Shown here: positions 35,859 to 45,257 of the stretch, piece by piece
Numbering within the stretch: the stretch's first letter is position 1
Layout of the letters: every line of letters begins with the position of its first letter
Source of the DNA: Solirubrum puertoriconensis
GTDB taxonomy: Bacteria; Bacteroidota; Bacteroidia; Cytophagales; Hymenobacteraceae
Assembly: GCF_001483135.1 (NCBI RefSeq)
Contig: NZ_LNAL01000006.1
Span: 372,003-436,002 of the forward strand
DNA length: 64,000 nt
Direction: 5' to 3'
The notes under the pieces: model-generated
The model's input: only the letters and a program-made list of their open reading frames with translations
The model's database searches: none
Told to the model about the DNA's origin: nothing
Program-made: the position numbers and the translations under genes

Positions 35859-38800
35859 TTACAGCGTACGCTTAACTTCTTTTTCTTCAAAGCCTTCGAT
35901 GATGTCGCCTTCGCGCAGATCATCAAAACCTTTGAGCGAGATACCGCATTCGTAGCCCTGGCGCACTTCCGACGCGTCGTCTTTGAAGCGTTTAAGAGCC
36001 AAGATAGCGCCAGTGTGCTGCACGATACCGTCGCGCACCAAGCGCACTTTGGTGTTGCGCGTGATGGTGCCATCCGTAACCATACAGCCGGCGATAGTAC
36101 CAACCTTCGTGATGTTGAATACTTGACGTACCTCCACCGTAGCTACTGTTACCTCCTGCACCGTCGGGGCAAGCATGCCTTCCATAGCATCCTTCACCTC
36201 GTTGATGGCGTTGTAGATGATCGAGTAGAGACGGATATCGATCTGCTCCTGCTCGGCCAGCTTGCGGGCACCTAGCGAAGGACGCACCTGGAAGCCGATG
36301 ATGATAGCGTCGGAGGCCGATGCCAGCAACACGTCGGATTCGGAGATGGCACCCACACCTTTCGAGAGGATGTTTACGGCCACTTCGCCGGTCGAAAGCT
36401 TCAGCAGCGAGTCCGACAGAGCCTCTACCGAGCCATCCACGTCGCCCTTAACAATGATGTTAAGTTCTTTGAACGAACCGATAGCCAAGCGGCGGCCAAT
36501 CTCGTCGAGCGTGATGTGCTTCTTGGTGCGCATCGACTGCTCGCGCTGCAGCTGCAGACGCTGGGTAGCAATTTCGCGGGCTTCGCGCTCCGTTTCCATT
36601 GCCACAACCTTGTCGCCCGCTTGCGGAGCGCCTTGCAGACCTAGGAGCTGAACCGGAGTCGACGGACCGGCCGACTTCATCTTCTTGCCGCGGTGGTCCG
36701 TCATAGCCTTCACGCGGCCATAGTGCGGACCAGCCAGCACGATGTCGCCCACGTTCAGCGTACCCGTTTGCACCAGAATGGTGGTCACGTAGCCACGGCC
36801 CTTGTCAAGCGAGGCTTCGATTACCGAACCTACTGCCCGACGGTCAGGGTTGGCTTTCAACTCCAGCAATTCGGCTTCAAGCAGAACTTTCTCGAGAAGA
36901 TCCTCGATACCGGCACCGGTTTTGGCCGATACTTCCTGCGACTGGTACTTACCGCCCCATTCTTCTACGAGAATGTTGATGGCCGACAGTTCCTCGCGGA
37001 CTTTGTCGGGGTTTGCACCCGGTTTGTCAATCTTGTTCAGCGCAATTACGATGGGTACGCCAGCAGCCTGTGCGTGGTTGATGGCTTCCTTCGTCTGCGG
37101 CATCACCGAGTCGTCGGCTGCTACCACGATGATGGCAATGTCCGTCACCTTAGCACCACGGGCACGCATAGCGGTAAACGCTTCGTGACCAGGCGTATCA
37201 AGGAAGGTAATCTTACGGCCCGACTCAGTGGTTACCTCGTAAGCACCAATGTGCTGCGTGATACCGCCGGCCTCGCCTTTCGCCACCTGTGCGTTTCGAA
37301 TGTAGTCGAGCAGCGACGTTTTACCGTGGTCGACGTGACCCATGATGGTCACAATCGGAGCACGGTCTTGTAGGGCATCAGGATCGTCTTCGTCAACGAT
37401 GGCCACATCCTGCTCGTCTTCAGCCGACAGGAATTCTACATCGTAGCCAAACTCATCGGCAATAACCGTAATGGCTTCGGCATCGAGGCGCTGGTTGATG
37501 GACACGAACATGCCCATGTTCAAGCACACCTTAATAACGTCGTTCACCGACGCGTTCATCAGCGAAGCCAAGTCGTTGGCCGAGATAAACTCGGTCAACT
37601 TCAGCGTTTTCGAAGCCAGTTCGCTCTGCTGACGCGCCAGCTCTTGCGCTTCGGCAATGCCAGCACGCTTGTCGCGGCGGTACTTGGCGCGATTTTGCTG
37701 ATTGCCACCACGGCCACCGCTCAAACGAGCCAGCGTAGCCTTTATTTGGTCCTGGATCTGCTTGTCGCTCTGTTCGGGCGACACAGCAGGGGCCGGACGA
37801 TTGGGGTTGCCACCGCGGTTGTCGCGGCCACCGTGCCCACCCGGGCGGTTGCCCTGGTTTGCCGGGCGCGTCGGGCGGTCGTTGCCAGTGCCACCTTGGC
37901 GGTTGCCACCTTGCTGCTGATTCCCCCCTTGTCCCTGACCTTGGCCTTGCTGCTGGCCACCAGGACCCGGCGTAGCAATGCGCTGGCGCTTTTTCTTGTC
38001 GCCAATGCCTGCTTTGCGAACATCAGATGAAGCAACCGGACGGGCGCCACGGTTACCACCCCCACGACGCGATGCATCGGTGGGCAGCTCAATCTTGCCT
38101 AGTACCGTTAAGCCTTTGAGCTGGTCAGCACGGGCTATGATGGTGCCTTGCTCAGGAGTAGGCTCTGTAGGTGCTGGGGCAGGAGTTGGCGCTGGGGCAA
38201 CAGGAGCCGGAACAGCTGGCTTAGCCTCAGCAGCCGGAGCAGGCGCTGGAGCTGCAGGTTGTGCCGGAGCACTAGGAGCTACCGGAGTTGGCGCCGGCGC
38301 CGCAGCCCGAGGTGCTGGCGCAACAACCGGAGCGGGTGCCGGTGCAGGCTTAGGAGCAGCAGGCTGCTGAGCTACTGGCGCAGGTTGCGGAGCCGGAGCC
38401 GGCTTGGGTTCCGGAGCTGGCGCAGGTGCTGCAGGCTGAGTTGTAGTAGCCGCAGGTGCAGGGGCCGGAGCCGGGGCAGCAGGCTGCGCGGGTTTTGGAG
38501 GAACCGGGCGGCCTTTGGCGTCAAGCTCAATTTTACCTAGCACCTTGAGCCCGGGCACAGGGCGGCCATTATCCGCGGTTGGAGCGGCTGCAGGCTGTGG
38601 TGCCGGAGACGCGGGCTTTGCCTCCGCTGCCGGAGTTGCAGCTGGTTGCGGAGCCGAAGTAACCGGTTCTGCTGGCTTGGGAGTGGCCACTACCTTGGCA
38701 GCTTCCTTAGCTTGAGATGCCTGCTCAAGCTCGGTATGACGCAGCGACTGGCTTCGTTTGGTAGCCTCGGCTTTATCCTGAGCCGACGACGCAAACTCTT

Positions 38801-38954
38801 TGTTCAGCAGTGCAACCTGATCGGCCGACAGCTTGGTGGTGGGTTTATTTTCAACAGAAATTCCCTTCGTCGCGAGAAAATCCACAATTGTGTGGGTCCC
38901 GACGTTCAGGTCTGTGGCCGCTTGTTTCAGTCGTTTGCTTGCTGCTTCCGCCAT
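35859..38954 (-). CDS. infB: Translation initiation factor IF-2
   Basis: IF-2 is the GTPase that places fMet-tRNA on the 30S subunit and promotes subunit joining. The product is 1031 aa from ATG 38954; the frame runs 12 codons further upstream. The N-terminal helical part ([19 protein letters not shown]) is followed by a very long Pro/Ala/Gln-rich linker (about 90-400). GTPase motifs are [20 protein letters not shown] and NKIDKP, beginning near residue 540, with domains II-IV to the C-terminus. The extended N-terminal linker explains the length above 900 aa. It is the last gene of rimP-nusA-infB. Confidence 0.97.
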   Translation of the reverse strand: MAEAASKRLKQAATDLNVGTHTIVDFLATKGISVENKPTTKLSADQVALLNKEFASSAQDKAEATKRSQSLRHTELEQASQAKEAAKVVATPKPAEPVTSAPQPAATPAAEAKPASPAPQPAAAPTADNGRPVPGLKVLGKIELDAKGRPVPPKPAQPAAPAPAPAPAATTTQPAAPAPAPEPKPAPAPQPAPVAQQPAAPKPAPAPAPVVAPAPRAAAPAPTPVAPSAPAQPAAPAPAPAAEAKPAVPAPVAPAPTPAPAPTEPTPEQGTIIARADQLKGLTVLGKIELPTDASRRGGGNRGARPVASSDVRKAGIGDKKKRQRIATPGPGGQQQGQGQGQGGNQQQGGNRQGGTGNDRPTRPANQGNRPGGHGGRDNRGGNPNRPAPAVSPEQSDKQIQDQIKATLARLSGGRGGNQQNRAKYRRDKRAGIAEAQELARQQSELASKTLKLTEFISANDLASLMNASVNDVIKVCLNMGMFVSINQRLDAEAITVIADEFGYDVEFLSAEDEQDVAIVDEDDPDALQDRAPIVTIMGHVDHGKTSLLDYIRNAQVAKGEAGGITQHIGAYEVTTESGRKITFLDTPGHEAFTAMRARGAKVTDIAIIVVAADDSVMPQTKEAINHAQAAGVPIVIALNKIDKPGANPDKVREELSAINILVEEWGGKYQSQEVSAKTGAGIEDLLEKVLLEAELLELKANPDRRAVGSVIEASLDKGRGYVTTILVQTGTLNVGDIVLAGPHYGRVKAMTDHRGKKMKSAGPSTPVQLLGLQGAPQAGDKVVAMETEREAREIATQRLQLQREQSMRTKKHITLDEIGRRLAIGSFKELNIIVKGDVDGSVEALSDSLLKLSTGEVAVNILSKGVGAISESDVLLASASDAIIIGFQVRPSLGARKLAEQEQIDIRLYSIIYNAINEVKDAMEGMLAPTVQEVTVATVEVRQVFNITKVGTIAGCMVTDGTITRNTKVRLVRDGIVQHTGAILALKRFKDDASEVRQGYECGISLKGFDDLREGDIIEGFEEKEVKRTL

Positions 38955-39103
38955 TCTTTGGTCGCGTGCGATACTCGTAGTTTGTTGCAAAAGTACGATT
39001 TAATTATTGCCAAACGGCGGAAAACCTGCCAGTATAGACAGGCCTTCCGCCGATGATATCCGAAGCGGGTGTCGGTCGCCTACGTTGGAGGCCGGTCCGC
39101 CGG

Positions 39104-40396
39104 TTATGCGTTGGGCTCGGCTGCTTCGCCTTCAGCAGGCTCAGCGGCTTCATCCTCGCCGTCGAATTCGGCCTGGATGACGCGGAAAACGTCTTCTACG
39201 TTTTCCTCCTCCAGTTCGGTACGGCGTACGATATCGGCTTTGTTCACAGCCAATACGGCACGGCCCGTATCAAGGCCGATTTTCTTCAACTCATCGATAA
39301 TCCACTGGTCAATTTCGTCGCTGAATTCCTCCAGCGCGATATCCTCTTCATAAGAGTCGGCTTCGCGGAACACGTCGATTTCCATGCCTACAAGGCGGGA
39401 AGCCAGTTTGATGTTGGCACCACCCCGGCCAATTGCCAGCGACACTTGGTCTGGTTTTAAGAACACCGAAACCCGGCCAGTTTGTTCATTGATTTTCATC
39501 GATGAAATCTTGGCTGGCGACAACGCACGCTGAATGTACAGCTCGAGGTTGTCGGTGTAATTGATAATGTCGATGTTCTCGTTCTCGAGTTCGCGCACCA
39601 CGGCGTGGATACGCGAGCCTTTCATGCCCACGCAAGCACCTACTGGGTCGATGCGGTCATCGTAGCTCTCAACGGCTACTTTGGCACGCTCGCCGGGTTC
39701 GCGCACGATGTTTTTGATGGTAATCAGGCCATCAAAGATTTCGGGCACTTCTTGCTCCATCAAGCGCTCCAAGAAAGCCGGAGCCGCGCGCGACAGAATG
39801 ATTTTCGGAGCACCATTGAGAACATCCACGCGGTGTACTACCGCCCGAATAGTGTCGCCCTTGCGGTAGCGGTCCTTAGGGATCTGCTCCGATTTGGGCA
39901 AGCTCAGTTCGTTCTCTTCCTGGTCGAGCACCAGTGTTTCGCGACCCCATACCTGGTACACCTCGCCGGCGATGATTTCGCCAACCATGTCTTTGTACTT
40001 CTGGTACAGGTTATCGCGCTCGAGGTCCTTGATGCGCTGAATGAGGGTTTGACGGGCCATAAGCACAGCGCGGCGGCCAAACTCTTCGAGCTTCACCTGC
40101 TCCGATACCTCTTCGCCTACCTCAAAGTCGGGCTCGATTTTGCGGGCCTCAGCCAGCGGAATCTTGTCGTGGTCCCAGATGTCCTCGGATTCGTCGTCCA
40201 CGATTTCGCGGTTACGCCAGATTTCCAAGTCGCCGTTGTCGGGGTTGATGATGACGTCGAAGTTGGAGTCGTCGTTGTACTTCTTGCGAATCATCGTCCG
40301 GAACACCTCTTCGAGGATGCTCATCATGGTAGGACGGTCGATGTTCTTGAACTTGGCAAACTCCGAGAACGACTCGATGAGGTTGAGCGTGTTCAT
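39104..40396 (-). CDS. nusA: Transcription termination/antitermination factor NusA
   Basis: The 430-aa protein binds RNA polymerase and controls pausing, termination and antitermination. The N-terminal polymerase-binding domain (about 1-125), S1 domain (about 130-200) and two KH RNA-binding domains (about 200-345, with ACVGMKGSRIHAV and IGRGGANIKLAS) are visible. The C-terminus ends in an acidic Glu/Ala tail after a region like the acidic-repeat-interacting segment. It is the middle gene of rimP-nusA-infB. A terminator in the operon leader could make the operon sensitive to NusA itself. Confidence 0.96.
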   Translation of the reverse strand: MNTLNLIESFSEFAKFKNIDRPTMMSILEEVFRTMIRKKYNDDSNFDVIINPDNGDLEIWRNREIVDDESEDIWDHDKIPLAEARKIEPDFEVGEEVSEQVKLEEFGRRAVLMARQTLIQRIKDLERDNLYQKYKDMVGEIIAGEVYQVWGRETLVLDQEENELSLPKSEQIPKDRYRKGDTIRAVVHRVDVLNGAPKIILSRAAPAFLERLMEQEVPEIFDGLITIKNIVREPGERAKVAVESYDDRIDPVGACVGMKGSRIHAVVRELENENIDIINYTDNLELYIQRALSPAKISSMKINEQTGRVSVFLKPDQVSLAIGRGGANIKLASRLVGMEIDVFREADSYEEDIALEEFSDEIDQWIIDELKKIGLDTGRAVLAVNKADIVRRTELEEENVEDVFRVIQAEFDGEDEAAEPAEGEAAEPNA

Positions 40397-40498
40397 ATGG
40401 GTGGTGATTGAATGCCGTATTGTTGCTACTTCAGAAGCAGGTGCCTAATACCTAGGCAAGATGCTAACTATCTGGGCAACAATAAACCAGTCGGTAAT

Positions 40499-40972
40499 TT
40501 ACTTGAATGAGATGACCACTTTCGCCTCGCTGATATCCGCAAACGGCACCAAAGCAGGGTCAAGGGTCTTTTTCTTGTTCTTTTCTTTCACCACCTCGCT
40601 CAGCATAATGCCTTCGGGGGTGGCTTCTTCGAGGGTGCCGGTTTTTTCGGTGCCGCCGGCCAATTTAAGGCTGAGCGTGCGGCCGACGTGGCGCGCATAC
40701 TGACGAGGACTTACCAGCGGCTGATCGGCTCCGGGCGAGGTAACCTCCAGCGAGTAGGCAGCATCTTCGCCATAAGCTTCGTCGATTTGGCGGGTAAGGC
40801 GGCGCGTGATGGAGCCAAGCTCACCGATGCCGATGCCTTGGTCGCCGTCGATGGTAGCCGTGATTTTCGGACGGACAGCCGTGTCGCTCACCGTTAGGCC
40901 CACCACAAAGTACTCGGGGCCGGGTAAGCTGGCCTCTAGCATTTGTTGTATGCGGGTACGTTCGAAGCTCAT
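40499..40972 (-). CDS. rimP: Ribosome maturation factor RimP
   Basis: RimP assists 30S subunit maturation. The 157-aa sequence has the N-terminal alpha/beta domain with DGDQGIGIGELGSITRRL (about 43-60) and YSLEVTSPGADQPL (about 78-91), then the C-terminal SH3-like domain. The length is typical. It is the first gene of the conserved rimP-nusA-infB operon. A consensus promoter at 41037-41067 lies upstream, and between them is an intrinsic terminator. Confidence 0.95.
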   Translation of the reverse strand: MSFERTRIQQMLEASLPGPEYFVVGLTVSDTAVRPKITATIDGDQGIGIGELGSITRRLTRQIDEAYGEDAAYSLEVTSPGADQPLVSPRQYARHVGRTLSLKLAGGTEKTGTLEEATPEGIMLSEVVKEKNKKKTLDPALVPFADISEAKVVISFK

Positions 40973-40984
40973 GGAGTTGGGTAG

Positions 40985-41016
40985 TAAAAGAAAGAGGGGA
41001 CTACGCGTCCCCTCTT
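40985..41016 (-). terminator. Intrinsic terminator lying inside the rimP leader
   Basis: On the minus strand AAGAGGGGAC and GTCCCCTCTT pair perfectly around a 5-base loop, followed by TCTTTT. It comes 60 bases after the stop of the upstream giant gene but is also downstream of the rimP promoter. It can serve either to end the upstream transcript or to attenuate rimP-nusA-infB. Confidence 0.85.
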
Positions 41017-41036
41017 CTGATTACGATTAAGTACTG

Positions 41037-41067
41037 CAAATATACAACTTTTGGAGGCGAAACGCAA
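41037..41067 (-). promoter_or_regulatory. Promoter of rimP-nusA-infB
   Basis: On the minus strand TTG (41065-41067), a 20-base spacer, then TATATTTG (41037-41044) form a consensus Bacteroidetes promoter. The start would be near 41030, giving a leader of about 58 bases that contains the terminator hairpin. Confidence 0.72.
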
Positions 41068-41076
41068 GGAGTATCG

Positions 41077-44000
41077 TCAACGCTGAATCTCGAGCCAGCC
41101 TTTTGCCGTGCGGCCATCAACGTAGCGCAAGAGGTAATAATAGGTGCCGGCCGGCTGGTTGCCGCCGCCCCAGGTGTTGCGGTAAGCTGCATCTTCGTAC
41201 ACTTTTTTGCCCCAGCGCGAAAACACTTGCAAACTGGGTGGGCAGCCCGCCGACACCTCAAACACGTCGTTTTTATTATCGGCGTTGGGAGTGATAATGT
41301 TCGGAATGGGTTTGGTTTCGAGCACTTCGATGGGAGCAAGCTGAAGCTCGCGGTGGCATAGCCGGCCGTTGAAGTACATGATAACCTTAGGCTGATAACG
41401 GCCGGGTTGGCTGTACACATGCGTGGGGCGAAGCTCGGTGCTGGTGGTGCCGTCGCCAAAATCCCAGAGGGCGTCGCTGGCGTCAACGCCGCTAAATTGC
41501 ACCTGCAGCGGTGCTTGCCTGTCGGTGGGGCAGTTAGCAGCATGCCACCTAGGCGCGAAAGCCGGCATGGCGGCTACGCCCACCCATCGCGTAGCCGTGC
41601 TGACGCACCCGCCGTTGTTGAAGGTGTAGGTAAGGGTGGCAGTACCCACAAAACCAGGTGGCGGCGTGAATACCCCGTTAGCTGTTACGTACTGCCCCGA
41701 CCACGTACCGCCTAGGGGCTGCGCACGTAGGCGGAAGGGTTGGGTAGAGCCTGGGCATAGTAACGTATCGGGCGGCAACGTGAGGGTTTGCGGAGTGCCC
41801 ACCGATACTACCACCGTACCACGGTTTTCGCACGGGCCCGACACCGTGATATACGACAGGGTGTGCTGCCCCGGCCCGGCCAACGACGGCGTGAACGTGA
41901 AGCCCGGCCAGCCAGGGCCCTGCACGCCGCGGCCGCTCCAGTTTGCGCCACCAGGTAGGTAAACTGGGGCAGTTTCGGTGGTGCAGAAATTGGTGCGGGC
42001 GAGGGTAGGCGTGTACGGCGCCGGGTACACGTAGGCCTGCAGCGCCCGTTGGCTAACACACCCGCTGCTGGTGGTATAGCTGTAGTTAAGCACGAAAGAA
42101 CCTTGCGCCGTGGGGGGTGGCGCGAAGAAGTAGCCCGTGGCAGCCGAGCCCGTAACATGCTGCCCAGTCCAGGTGCCGCCCGCCGGCAAGCCACCTAGGC
42201 GCACCGGCGCGCTGGGTTGGCAGATGCTCAGATCGGGCCCGGCTACGGCTTGTACCACCGATACCTGCCGATTGATCGTGACGGTGCAACCACCTAGGGT
42301 GTAGGTGTAGGTAATTGTGTGCAGCCCGGGGCCAACTGCGGTCGGCAAAAAACTGTCGCGCACCACGCCCGGGCCCGAAAATATGCCGCCTGCCGGGGTG
42401 GCCGTGAGCGGCATGGCAGGCGAGTTGAGGCACACCTCGGTTTGGGGCGGCTCGAATTGCACCGTAGGCGCCGCCACTACCGTGAGGCGCAGCGAGGTTT
42501 GGCTTTGGCACAGGTTGTTGTACACCGTGTAGGTAAGCGTGGCGCTCTGGCCCAATCCCACGGCCGCGGGGTCGAAGAAGTAGCCGGTGCTAACCGAGCC
42601 GCTAACGCCTGGCCCTGCCCATGTGCCACCCGCCGGCGAGCCATCAAGGCGTTCGAGGCCCACGCCAAGGCATACGTCACGGTCGGGGCCCACCACGGCG
42701 CGTTGTGGTTCAAAATCGAACTTGAAGGCCGCGTTGTTGCAGTTGGAATAGCCGTTGCGGGTGCTGTAGGTGCCTGCGCCGGGCGGAATCGGGAAGGTGG
42801 CGTTGCTGCCGCCGCAAGCACACACTGCGTGGTACACAAACCCCCGCCGATCGAAGCGCGAGGTACCGCCATCGACGTGCTCGGAGCTTGAGCCACCGAA
42901 GAAAGTTGCGTACTCAAGGTGGGTGGCATCTTCAGCCAGCTGCATTAGATAAAAGTCGCTGCCATCGGTGGTGGGCTGTACGGCCCCGGCTGTGGTGGCC
43001 AGGTTGTGCGTGCTGCCGTTGCCATAGCCAGAATTGGTGTTGCCGCCCCAACCGCTCACGTAAATGCGGTTGCATTGGTCGACCAGAAATGCCGTTGGCG
43101 AAATGTCGATGGTTGGACGGCCCGAGCCGAATACCGTCGAAAATTCAGTGGCGCTGAGTTCGGCGTTGAGCTTATGAATGAACTGCCGACTGTTGGGGTT
43201 GATGTACCTGCCAGTGGTAACAGGATACTGACCTAGGCTTTGCCCTAGTAGGTATACATCGCCGTTGGCATCAAGCTGAACAAAGTAGGCCTGATCGTAC
43301 TGCGCCGTGCCCAGCAGAGTAGAGCGTTCCATTTTGCTACCATCGGCACTAATCCGAACCACAAAACCGTCAACATCACCGCGGTGAGCGGTTTGTAGTG
43401 CCCCCGCCGTGGTAGGGAAGTTGACGCTGGTGGTGCCGCCGCACACGTAGAGCTTACCCGCCGCGTCAAGCTGAAGCGAGTAGGCTGCGTCGGGGTTGCC
43501 GCCGCCTAGGTAGCTGCTCCACAGAATATCGGTAAGAGTAGGCGTGAGCTTACACACCACCGCATCGAGCCCCGCCCCGCGCGCCGCCTGAAAATTGTTG
43601 CGGGTGGGGAAATCGGGCGAGGCTGTGTTCGAGGCGATGTAGATATTATCGTTAGCATCAACCAGCACGTCGCCGCGAAACTGGTCGCCGTAGTTGCGCA
43701 TCAATTCGGCAGTCATACCAGTGCGCAGGTTTAGGCCTTCGGTGCTGGTGCCCCCTAGGTAGGTGGAGCCCACCAGCGCAGAGCCAGAAGCATTCAGGCT
43801 GGTAATGGCCAGGTCGGTGCCTTGGGAGATGGTGTAGAGCGGGTCGCCGAAGCCGTATGGGCTGATGGATGGGCCCCCGGCAAAAGTGCGGTCGTAGGCG
43901 CCGGTAGTGGTTGGGTAGTTGGCCGAGCCAGTGGTGCTCAGGATTACCAGTTCGCCACGGTTGTTCACTACCAAACTCTGCGGGTAATCGGAGCTGCTGC

Positions 44001-44979
44001 CGCCTAGGTAGGTGGCCCACACGCGGGAGGCCGCCCCCGTGGTGGCCGTGTTGTACTTGATGATGGCAATGTCGATGTTACCGCCGAAAGTGGTGCTGTA
44101 GGCGCCGGCCGTGGTAGGGTACCCCAAGCCGAATGCGATACCGCCGGAGTACATGTTTCCCTGCTGGTCGTAGGTGGCCGTGAAGCCCCAGTTGTCGGCG
44201 GAGGCGCCGGTGAAGGTGGAGAAGACCACGGTGGGGTCGATGAGCAAGGGCCGGGCGCGGTCGTAGCGGCCCAGCGCGAAGCTCACCTCTTGGCCCCGCA
44301 GCACGTAGCGGCAACTCACCGGTTGCCGCTCCCCGCCCGCCCCCAGCTGCCACGCCCGCGGCACCAGCTCCGTCACCGTGCCCAGCGAAGTCCGAATTTG
44401 GAGGGTACCGCCCTTACCTAGGCTCAGCTGTTCGGCGCCGGTGTAGCGCTGCTGAATCAGAGATACGTCAGCGCCCGGTGTTACTTCGTAATCGTATTCG
44501 AGTTGCTGCTGGGCGTTTTCGTAGAGGCGCACATCAATGCCGGGCCAAACACCGAGGTAGCGCATCTCGCGGAAGCTGCCTACTTGTTGTGCCCAGTTCT
44601 TGGGGTCGTTGCCCAACAGGTAGTTGCGCACCTCGCCGGAGGGAGTATTGGGCCGCAGCTCCAGGTTAGGCCGAGCATTTACAAACTCCATGCGCACAGC
44701 ATGGGCCCGGATATCCTGCGGGTGAGGATCGGCAGGCTTGGTGTGCGGATCGATGGGTTCGGAAAAAGCATACGTCCAGCCGGTTGCTTCCAAAAACATA
44801 CGGCCGTGTACCAGCGGAGCCATGTAGCGCACCGGTTGCGGCCATTGCCCTTGGTTAGGAATAAACTCGAGGTGCTGTGCCGGAGCAGGTGCTGCCGAGG
44901 CTGATGTTGTTGCTGCAACGGCAGTTAATAGCAGCAACCAGCAAGCCACAAGGCTCCGGTACGAGGCCGAAGAAAACAT
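41077..44979 (-). CDS. Giant T9SS-exported protein with SBBP repeats, PKD and gliding-motility-type C-terminal domain
   Basis: The 1300-aa product has a signal peptide (1-30) followed by a conserved N-terminal domain (EFIPNQGQWPQPVRYMAPL). About 250-750 carries repeated beta-propeller-like SBBP units (NMYSGGIA, YLGGSSSDYPQSLVVN, VLVDANDNIYIAS). Several immunoglobulin-like Gly-Gly-Thr-Trp repeats follow, then a PKD domain (ALWDFGDGTTSTELRPTHVY). The C-terminal 90 residues (IPNIITPNADNKNDVF, FSRWGKKVYE, GTYYYLLRYVDGRTAKGW) are the CHU_C/T9SS type B sorting signal. It is secreted and probably adhesive or gliding-related. It is a tandem paralogue of 45258-48761. Confidence 0.9.
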   Translation of the reverse strand: MFSSASYRSLVACWLLLLTAVAATTSASAAPAPAQHLEFIPNQGQWPQPVRYMAPLVHGRMFLEATGWTYAFSEPIDPHTKPADPHPQDIRAHAVRMEFVNARPNLELRPNTPSGEVRNYLLGNDPKNWAQQVGSFREMRYLGVWPGIDVRLYENAQQQLEYDYEVTPGADVSLIQQRYTGAEQLSLGKGGTLQIRTSLGTVTELVPRAWQLGAGGERQPVSCRYVLRGQEVSFALGRYDRARPLLIDPTVVFSTFTGASADNWGFTATYDQQGNMYSGGIAFGLGYPTTAGAYSTTFGGNIDIAIIKYNTATTGAASRVWATYLGGSSSDYPQSLVVNNRGELVILSTTGSANYPTTTGAYDRTFAGGPSISPYGFGDPLYTISQGTDLAITSLNASGSALVGSTYLGGTSTEGLNLRTGMTAELMRNYGDQFRGDVLVDANDNIYIASNTASPDFPTRNNFQAARGAGLDAVVCKLTPTLTDILWSSYLGGGNPDAAYSLQLDAAGKLYVCGGTTSVNFPTTAGALQTAHRGDVDGFVVRISADGSKMERSTLLGTAQYDQAYFVQLDANGDVYLLGQSLGQYPVTTGRYINPNSRQFIHKLNAELSATEFSTVFGSGRPTIDISPTAFLVDQCNRIYVSGWGGNTNSGYGNGSTHNLATTAGAVQPTTDGSDFYLMQLAEDATHLEYATFFGGSSSEHVDGGTSRFDRRGFVYHAVCACGGSNATFPIPPGAGTYSTRNGYSNCNNAAFKFDFEPQRAVVGPDRDVCLGVGLERLDGSPAGGTWAGPGVSGSVSTGYFFDPAAVGLGQSATLTYTVYNNLCQSQTSLRLTVVAAPTVQFEPPQTEVCLNSPAMPLTATPAGGIFSGPGVVRDSFLPTAVGPGLHTITYTYTLGGCTVTINRQVSVVQAVAGPDLSICQPSAPVRLGGLPAGGTWTGQHVTGSAATGYFFAPPPTAQGSFVLNYSYTTSSGCVSQRALQAYVYPAPYTPTLARTNFCTTETAPVYLPGGANWSGRGVQGPGWPGFTFTPSLAGPGQHTLSYITVSGPCENRGTVVVSVGTPQTLTLPPDTLLCPGSTQPFRLRAQPLGGTWSGQYVTANGVFTPPPGFVGTATLTYTFNNGGCVSTATRWVGVAAMPAFAPRWHAANCPTDRQAPLQVQFSGVDASDALWDFGDGTTSTELRPTHVYSQPGRYQPKVIMYFNGRLCHRELQLAPIEVLETKPIPNIITPNADNKNDVFEVSAGCPPSLQVFSRWGKKVYEDAAYRNTWGGGNQPAGTYYYLLRYVDGRTAKGWLEIQR
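43997..44070 (-). repeat. Near-identical 74-bp tract shared with 47761-47834
   Basis: The 74 bases match the downstream paralogue except for two third-position-like changes in the middle and one near the end. It lies beside the identical 239-bp tract at 44141-44379. Confidence 0.85.
44141..44379 (-). repeat. Identical 239-bp tract shared with 47905-48143
   Basis: All 239 bases are identical to 47905-48143 in the paralogous gene. Sequence just outside both ends differs at many positions. The tract encodes the segment from GTVTELVPRAW through DQQGNMYSGG. Confidence 0.95.
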
Positions 44980-45055
44980 GGGATAGGTAGAAAAAGAATC
45001 TGGCTAGAAGTATCTCGAAACAATGAAGCCTGTAACCAGAGGTGGTATAATCAAG

Positions 45056-45063
45056 CAAAGCTA
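45056..45063 (-). promoter_or_regulatory. Candidate -7 box of the first T9SS giant gene
   Basis: TAGCTTTG on the minus strand fits TAnnTTTG and lies about 77 bases upstream of the ATG at 44979. No TTG is seen at the -33 position. Confidence 0.35.
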
Positions 45064-45189
45064 CACACACTTATGCGCCGGTATCAGCACCCAAGTCAGG
45101 ATTAAATTATTATGCGAGTAGTAATGAGTAGGTTGGCTTTGGCCATTGATTCTCAGAGATAATGCACGTCTTGGATACCCCTAGGTGCA

Positions 45190-45236
45190 AAACAGCACGG
45201 GGCGGCAGGTACATCACCTGCCGCCCCGTGCTGTTT
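45190..45236 (-). terminator. Terminator after the second T9SS giant gene
   Basis: A perfect 21-base stem (45190-45210 with 45216-45236) has a 5-base loop and ends in GTTTTGC on the minus strand. It lies 21 bases after the stop at 45258 and insulates the two paralogous genes. Confidence 0.88.
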
Positions 45237-45257
45237 ACGCTGTTGCAACATCAGCTA

